From Gnetum montanum (lineage: Eukaryota > Streptophyta > Gnetopsida > Gnetales > Gnetaceae): 64,000 bases of DNA. Where the stretch lies: the NCBI GenBank assembly GCA_015680685.1, contig MNCI01036718.1, positions 547,201 to 611,200 of the forward strand. Reading direction: 5' to 3'. The position numbers and the translations under genes were made by a program. The notes beneath the pieces are model-generated. The model saw only the letters and a program-made list of their open reading frames with translations. It was not told the origin of the DNA and made no database searches. Below, piece after piece: positions 58,000-64,000 of the stretch; position 1 is the first letter of the stretch; the number at the start of each line of letters is the position of its first letter.

Positions 58000-60560
58000 A
58001 CCAATGAGGAATGCCCAGCATCAAATTGATTTCATTCCTAGAACTACCATTCTAAACAAGAGAACATACAAGATGGCATAAAATCAAAGGGTTAAATTGT
58101 AATAATAAGTAGATTAGTTACTTACAAATGGCTTCATAAGGAAACCAATTTCCCCTTATGTAGTTTTAATAGTGCTTATGCCAAAGAAGGATAGTGATGA
58201 ATGGAGAATTTGCATTGACTAAATGGTAGTGAGTAGTATAATAGTGCGATATAGGTTTTTTATTCCAAGGATGGATGATATTCTTGATATCCTTACTAAT
58301 GTAGTGATCTTTAAAAAATTGATTTAAAGAGTAGTTATCATAAAATTTAGATTAGGCTTGGTGATAAATGGAATATGGCTTTCAAGACTTCAAATTGATT
58401 ATTTAAGTAATTGGTTATGTCATTTGGGCTCACAAATGCTCCTACCACATTCATGAGGCTGATGCATGATGTCCTTAAAGTTTTTTTTGGTAGCTTTTGT
58501 ATTATCTTCTTTGATGAAATTTTGGTGTACAACTCAAATGAGGAAGAGTACTTAGATCACTTGAGACAAGTGTGTCTTAAGTTGGAGGAGGCATGTTTAG
58601 TTATCAATATGAAGAAGAGTTATTTCTTCAATAGGAAGATCACATACTTATGACATGTGATTTCTAAGAATTAAATCAAGATGGAAGCTACCAAGGTGAA
58701 GGCTATTAGATATTGATCATCTCCTAAAAATTTTGAATAGGTAAGATCATTTCTTGATTCATCAAATTTTTACATACAATTCATCAAAAAATTTGAATGG
58801 TATTTCATGGTTTATATTTTCTTTGCTTAAGAAGAATCAAGATTTCAAATGGGATGATGAGACTCAAAGAACATTTGACTTGTTAAAGACAAAAATAAGC
58901 GGTGAGCTACTACTTTCAATACTTGATTTGTAGAATCTTTTTTAGGTGGAGGTGGATGCAAGTGGATTTGCCATTAGAGAGGTGCTTTCATAAGAAGGTA
59001 GACCTATTGCTTTCTTTTTAGAAAATTTAAATGAGTTAAGGTAGAAATATAATGTATATGAGAAGGGATTGTACACCATTCTTCAAGCAATCAAACATTA
59101 GAGCCATTACTTATTGCCCAAGAAGTTTTCCTTGATGAAAGACCATAAAGCACTTCAATGACTTAATTCCCAAAAGAAGTTAAGTGTCAAACACATGATG
59201 TGGGTGTCACAATTACAGGATTTTACCTTTGTACTCAAGTATAAAAGTTGAAAAGCTAATCTTGTAGAAAATTAATTTTCTAGGGTACATGTGGTGAATT
59301 TTTGCGTACCTCATGTGGAAGATATGAATGATTTTACTAATTTATATGAACAAAATCCTATTTTTGGGCAAGTTTAGAGAAACTATAATATTAAAATGAA
59401 TTTCTACTCAAGAATGAAAAGATTTATCTTTCCAATTATGATTTTAAAAAGGAAAAGTTTGGTTGAAAAGCATTATGATGGTATGACAATTTACCTAAGC
59501 AGAGCTAAAACATTAGAGCTTATGGGTAGGCACTATTTTTAGCCTAGAATGATCTTTGAAGTCTTTAAATTTAAGAAGAAGTATTTGACATGTCAAAAAT
59601 TCAAGAAATATAAAAGTGTTAAGGAACACTATATGCCTTTGCCAATTTCCAATGGTCCATGGGAAAGTATGTCAATGGATTTTATAAGTAAGATTTCAAA
59701 GACCAAAAGGGGTAATGATGCTATCTTTGTGATGATGAACAAATTCTCCAAAATGACACATGTTATTTCATGCAAAAAGGTGAATGATGCATCTCATGTT
59801 GCAAATTTATTTTTCCAACATGTTGTGAAGTTGCATGGGATTCCTTTGAATATTGTTAGTGATAGAGACTCCAAGATCACTAGTCATATTTGGAGGTCCC
59901 ATTGGAAGATTTTAGGGACAAAGTTAAATATTTCTAGTACATATCATCCACAATCTAATGATCAAACTATAGTGGTCAATAAATCTTTGCTAAATATTTT
60001 GAGATATTTATGCGAAGGATAGGCCACTAGGTGGGAAAATTTGTTGTGTCATGCTAAATTTTCTTACAATAATGCAGAACTTGATGTATCATATTGCTGG
60101 AAAATCAAATTTGAACTTATTTATGGGTTCAATTCAAAGATGGTAAACAAATGAGTGTTAATGTTGTGCATAAGATGAAGGATTTTCATACCTAAGTAAA
60201 GGCTAATCTTGAGAAGAATGTTGAAGAAAGAGTACTTAAAAGGAATGAGGCTAAGAGGAAGTACAAATTTAATGTTGGTGATCTTATTTGGGTGCACTTG
60301 AAAAAGAAGATGTTAAGAGGTATCAACTTCTCAAGGTTCAAATACAAGAAGATGGGTCCTTTTAGGATAAAGGTCAAAATTAATAATAATGTTTTTGGAA
60401 TTAAATTATAAAACAATGTGGGTATGTTATTTGTTTTTAATATTATAGATCTTATACATTATCATGAATTGTTGGATGATGAAATCTTATAGGGCTACAT
60501 CAATGAGCTGAAGGGGGCTATTGACAATTATACTCAAGAAGAGAGAAGCTTCTAGTGCTC
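58000..60560 (+). pseudogene. E6 RT, RNase H, integrase and chromodomain remnant
   Basis: RT starts near 58130 (VLMPKKDSDEWRICID). The open block 58411-58653 has MSFGLTNAPTTFMRLM and the catalytic box FFDEILVYN, in which the second D is E. RNase H at about 58940-59290 has VEVDASGFAI and FSLMKDHKALQ. Integrase: the zinc-binding region ends TCQKFKKYKSVKEHY; the core block 59549-60022 has MDFISKISKT, NIVSDRDSKITSHIWRSHW and STYHPQSNDQ. The third catalytic residue, normally glutamate in QTEVV, reads QTIVV. Near 60250-60460 FNVGDLIWVHLKKK and FNIIDLIHYHE follow. The final RHEYLIHWNE (about 60570) resembles the YLVKWK core of a chromodomain. Confidence 0.8.
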
Positions 60561-60689
60561 ATCGAATGAAGAGGCATGAGTACTTAATCCATTGGAATGA
60601 ATCCATGAGAACAACCTTGTTAACTGGGGAATCACTTCTACCCCTACTCCCTTGTTCATCTAAGTTTACTTTTTGAAGGATGATAGAGA

Positions 60690-61287
60690 TGTATAAGGAC
60701 ATATCTTTTGAGCTAATTTTCATTCCTATAGATGGCCAATTTGTAGGTTTGGAAAGCTAGAGAAATCTCTTTACTGCAACTAGCGAAAAAAAACACAGAG
60801 ACATCCTAAATTCTTGGGAGACGTCTAACTAGAAGAAAAGATGTTTTCAACTCTATGTTTGGGATAAATATAGAGGCAAGGTTGCTTTTTGAGTAAAGAT
60901 AATGAGAGAGAAAAATGTTGAAATAAAGCAATTATAGAAAAGGTTGTAAGTCTTTGCAATCAATTGTATGTAATCTTGGCCATAACTCTTTATATGTGCA
61001 TCAAATCTTAGATCTATGTTTGAAGAAATCTATATTAATTAAACCTTGCATTGAAGTTAATCATTATGTGATTGTAGAGCCTCATTCTCTATAACAGTGT
61101 TGAGTTTGTAAGGATGGAGTGTGATCTAGGTTGTGATTTCACTATACTTATAGCAATCTTCTAGATATAATTAAAGATAGCTAGTTTTTCTGGATTTTTT
61201 AATAGTTGAATTATATTTCATATTTTCTATTTCTAGATTTGGAGTGTTTGAATGGTTAAAGTAAATAGAAGTATCCATGCTCCAATT
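60690..61287 (+). repeat. E6 3' LTR
   Basis: Starts TGTATAAGGACATATC, preceded by the purine-rich GAAGGATGATAGAGA, and ends CTCCAATT. It retains one unaltered AGACGTCT at 60819-60826. Confidence 0.85.
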
Positions 61288-61570
61288 TCTATCTCTATTT
61301 TTGTCCTGATTATCATCTCTATCTTCATTTCTATTCTAGTCTCTCATATTATCTCCAATAGCTCATCTGTTTTGGCCTCTTCTTCCTTATTCATGCTAAT
61401 CCCCATTAGAGCTTGCTGATGAGAATGATGAAGAGGATGGAGTACTATGAGATCCATATCAACTTGCTCTCCTTCCATGATCCCTTTGATTTCCTCTTAG
61501 TCGCCTACTAGAAGGACTAGGTCTAGAGGTCTTCCTAGTATTCGATCCTATTCTTCCTCTTCCTTCGTTT
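61288..61570 (-). pseudogene. E4 gag fragment (5' portion)
   Basis: On the minus strand a Ser/Arg/Asp-rich reading such as YGSHSTPSSSSFSSASS fits the low-complexity part of Athila gag (E1: SPSSSPPSSSHSPSS near 4430-4470). It directly follows the E6 duplication. No LTR is recognised further right. Confidence 0.5.
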
Positions 61571-61627
61571 CTTACCAATGTAGAGCATAGTCATAGGTTA
61601 GCTATATATTTCACATTGAAAAGTGAA

Positions 61628-62020
61628 TGATTCTAGCATTGTGATCTTTCTAAGTGGTAGTCAGTATTCTCCTTCTTAAACCATGATGTCAATGTTTTAT
61701 CCTCTTCTAAAAATAAGTATTTATACTTACAAGATCACAAACACTTGTAAATTGTAATAGTACATCTTCCATATCATTTTCATATATCCATATCTTTCAT
61801 GAATCCTATTATTTCCCATTTTCATAGATCCAACATGATCATTAAAATCCCCTTCAATAAATATGCTTTCTTGCTAGGAAATTTCCTAAAGCACTAGATC
61901 CATATAATCCCATAAATCTTGTTTGATGGATTTTTCTATATCAATTTGTGAAGTATAAATGCTAATGATATTGATAACCTCATTTTCAAGTACAAGTTGA
62001 ATGCCCAAATTAGACCGAGG
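61628..62020 (-). pseudogene. LINE endonuclease fragment
   Basis: The minus strand reads GIQLVLENEVINIISIYTSQ, IDIEKSIKQDLWDYMDLVL and FIEGDFNDHVGS, then NRIHERYGY. This matches the apurinic/apyrimidinic-type endonuclease of plant non-LTR retrotransposons (usual pattern: IYAPQ...FWE.LD..V...P......GDFNGHVG). The GDFN-H motif carries catalytic residues. Only this middle part of the domain is present; no RT is seen. Stops and a shift are present. Confidence 0.75.
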
Positions 62021-62952
62021 TAAGCAAAAAAGATAGGGCAAGGTAACTACACCTTACTAGAGTCCATGGTCTAAACTCATTTTGCATGGGGATGGATCAA
62101 TCCAATTTATTAAAGACCATGATTTAAATAGAACTTAACCAAACCTAATTTTCAATCCAATTCCATAAATAAAACATGCTTAACTTAATTTCTCAAGGAT
62201 GGGGGACATCATAATACTTATAATATCTTAAGTGAGAAATAACTTTAAGCATTATAAAAGTTAAACTTTAACTTTGACAATGCATAGTAAGAATAAAAGA
62301 TCCATACCGAGGTGTCATAAATAAATCTCAAAGACCATAACAAAATCCAAGTTCAACATTAATGTTAATAATATAAATTCTTAATTTATCATCTTAAGCA
62401 CATAAAACCCTAAGCACATAAGATCACATTACATTACAATTAAAATAAAGTAAACATAACACACAAACTTATCCTTTCAGAACCATCAAGATCTCAGCTC
62501 CTTCTGCTCCTACCACCTACACTTACATTCAAACATGCATGAAGGGTTACAAACCTTCTAGCAAAGTCAACAACCTTGATGCACTTAGAACAAAGTTATA
62601 GAAATAAACCTTATGTTGTACAAAAGAACATCTCAAGTACAAGAAGATCAAAATGCATGCCAAAGATTAAACAATCATGATGTCAAGAAGAATTTTAAGA
62701 GGAATATATTATCCACAATTTTAGGCTTTCATTCATCCACTAGCCCTTCTAGGATCTTGCCTTGGCTAGATGAGCATTGAGCCTGTATGTGATGATCCTT
62801 TTTGATTATGCATGATTATACTATAAATAGATTCTTTTTCAAGGACTTCTTAGTTGAACCTCACCTCTCTTGGAATGTAGATGATTCTAGTATCAACCCT
62901 TATGATTTACTTTTCATTCTAAATCATGAATCCAAATTCCACCTATATGAGT
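62021..62952. other. AT-rich sequence without recognisable gene
   Basis: No sustained frame or domain on either strand. A GATGGGGGACATCA block at about 62198 could be a polypurine tract, but no LTR partner is visible. Confidence 0.4.
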
Positions 62953-63205
62953 AATCACAAGTAACATGGGTTAAGTACTAGTAGCAAACTAGATCCTCCA
63001 CAATGCTTATATATTATCATAACCTATGTATAATGATTAGTGATATGGGCCAAGTATTCGTATCCATCTAAACCCTCCACAATGCTTACCCCCATTGTCA
63101 CATAGTTTTAGATCATTAAGAAATAATTATAAGTGATGTGGATTAAGTACTAGTGGTCAACTAAACTTTTCATAGTTCTTACCCATTAATCCTAACGTAG
63201 CAAAT
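62953..63205. repeat. Three diverged tandem units of about 80-90 bp
   Basis: Units start near 62953, 63031 and 63123. Each contains AAGTGATGTGGRTTAAGTAC-like sequence followed by ACTAAA and CCACAATGCTTACCC-like sequence. Units one and two share CCTCCACAATGCTTA exactly. Confidence 0.65.
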
Positions 63206-63697
63206 AAGATACCAATTTATCCAGAAAAATTCATACATTGAAATATGATGAAACTTTATGCATCAAACAAAGGTAACGTAAGCAAGTCTAGACTCCATCA
63301 AGCTCCCCACAAATCTTATTAAAGAAAATACAAAGACAAGATTACAAACTTCTATGCATATCCAAATAATGAATATATAGAAAACCATACATACATTAGA
63401 TAAATTATAGCTTAGAAAAGAAATACACTAAATTCATAAAAAATAATGGACATTCAAAGTTTAGATTTGGTTGCTTTATCTTTGGTAGCCTAGGTTGAAT
63501 AAGATAAGCTTTGTAACATAAATTCGAAAATCCACCAATGTAAGCAAAACAATCTAATAATTAAAGTAAGAAAGAAAAACATAACCTAGCTTTATGCATA
63601 GACCTAGGGTTTTTAAGATGAATTCCCAAGACAATGTCCACAATAGTTCAAAAAGATTCCATAGATAAATTACTTACTAAGAAAGTAGGGGAGGGGG
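63206..63697. other. AT-rich sequence without recognisable gene
   Basis: Nothing recognised. It ends in the purine run AAAGTAGGGGAGGGGG that borders the SINE-like copy. Confidence 0.4.
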
Positions 63698-63836
63698 TGT
63701 TAGAACCCAAAATAAGTAAAACATAGGTACACCCCAAGATATATAGTCCGATTAGAACTTTATATAATTTAGCATTGAATATCATAATTGAATCTATGAC
63801 TTAGAACTTCCAAATCAAGTCATTGTTGCTTGCTAA
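63698..63836 (-). repeat. SINE-like tRNA-type repeat, copy D
   Basis: In the given orientation it begins TGTTAGAACCCAAAATAAG after a G-rich run, then GATATATAGTCCGATTAGAA and ACTTTATATAATTTAGC, the order seen in copy C. The B-box place reads ATAGATTCAATTATG on the minus strand; the A box is no longer clear. Confidence 0.55.
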
Positions 63837-64000
63837 AAAACTACAAAAAGCATAAGATTTAGTAAAAATTTAAAAAGTTAAAGATAACTACCATAAGAAA
63901 TAAAATAAAGCTTGTTGCCACTTTTAATTCAAACATGATATTTTTCCAAAATATTACTTGTCACATATGAGCATGTTCCACCATCCAACCAACTTTTTCT

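Larger units (their letters stand above)
55422..61287 (+). mobile_element. E6: chromovirus-type Ty3/gypsy element with both LTRs
   Basis: LTRs 55422-56022 and 60690-61287, about 600 bp each; an initiator-tRNA-Met-type primer-binding site; then gag, protease, RT, RNase H, integrase and a chromodomain-like end, all on the plus strand. The flanking 5-bp sequences TCTAG (55417-55421) and TCTAT (61288-61292) are a target-site duplication with one change. It lies in E4 gag. RT, integrase and the C-terminal remnant fit chromoviruses; I do not assign the clade more finely. Confidence 0.85.
30105..61570 (-). mobile_element. E4: Athila-clade Ty3/gypsy element split by three insertions
   Basis: Fragments on the minus strand line up in order with E1: integrase zinc finger (30105-30290), RNase H (44706-45020 and 51108-51470), RT (51470-52110), protease (52790-53050), gag (about 53780-55421 and 61288-61570). 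The intervening blocks are complete or near-complete foreign elements E5, E3 and E6. E3 interrupts RNase H with a perfect 5-bp duplication and E6 interrupts gag with a near-perfect one. E4 is therefore the oldest layer. Its LTRs are not recognised: the left end is cut at about 30105 next to a foreign primer-binding site, and the right end is lost after gag. Confidence 0.85.

Overview
The window is plant nuclear DNA made almost entirely of old, nested, decayed LTR retrotransposons. I see no intact host gene, no rRNA or tRNA gene and no CRISPR array. The recognised elements are plant lineages: Athila-clade and Tat/Ogre-like Ty3/gypsy, a chromovirus, a Sirevirus-like Ty1/copia, a LINE endonuclease fragment and a tRNA-type SINE-like family. 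The AT-rich composition, deep nesting and heavy decay suit a large plant genome such as a gymnosperm, but the lineage is an inference. Many frames keep register over 1-2 kb and are broken mainly by TAG, TAA and TGA where CAG, CAA, CGA or TGG is expected. That is the pattern left by deamination of methylated cytosine.

Layout. 1-6114: minus-strand Athila element (E1) cut by the window edge, running from the integrase zinc finger back through RNase H, RT, protease and gag to its 5' LTR. It abuts a second related gag remnant (6.12-7.99 kb). 8.0-10.3 kb: AT-rich sequence with three copies of a SINE-like repeat. 10.3-18.04 kb: E2, a minus-strand element with LTRs, a gag-like ORF and a second ORF but no pol. 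18.18-18.75 kb: a solo LTR with a perfect 5-bp target-site duplication. 19.9-25.5 kb: plus-strand Sirevirus-like copia element (E8) without a recognisable 3' LTR. 26.5-30.0 kb: plus-strand Athila-type gag and protease remnant (E7), then an LTR with a polypurine tract on one side and a primer-binding site on the other.

30.1-61.6 kb is one minus-strand Athila element (E4) split by three insertions. E5 (30.29-44.71 kb) is a plus-strand Tat/Ogre-like element lying between the integrase and RNase H parts. E3 (45.02-51.11 kb) is a sister of E2 inserted in RNase H with perfect ATAGT duplications. E6 (55.42-61.29 kb) is a plus-strand chromovirus inserted in gag. The last 2.4 kb holds a LINE endonuclease fragment, a short tandem repeat and a fourth SINE-like copy.

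How the parts relate. E2 and E3 carry LTR ends, a tRNA-Asp-type primer-binding site and a U3 architecture like those of the autonomous Athila element E1, yet lack protease, RT and integrase. They look like non-autonomous partners. Their LTRs, and a place inside E2 just upstream of its second ORF, carry arrays of about 14 bp built on the palindrome GATATC next to a TATA box. Inside E5, between protease and RT, lies about 4.3 kb of minus-strand coding-like sequence interrupted by several GT-AG introns, whose product I do not recognise. These are the most unusual things here. The two single-N sites around 53.3-53.8 kb bracket an exact-length inverted copy of nearby sequence and are probably assembly errors.
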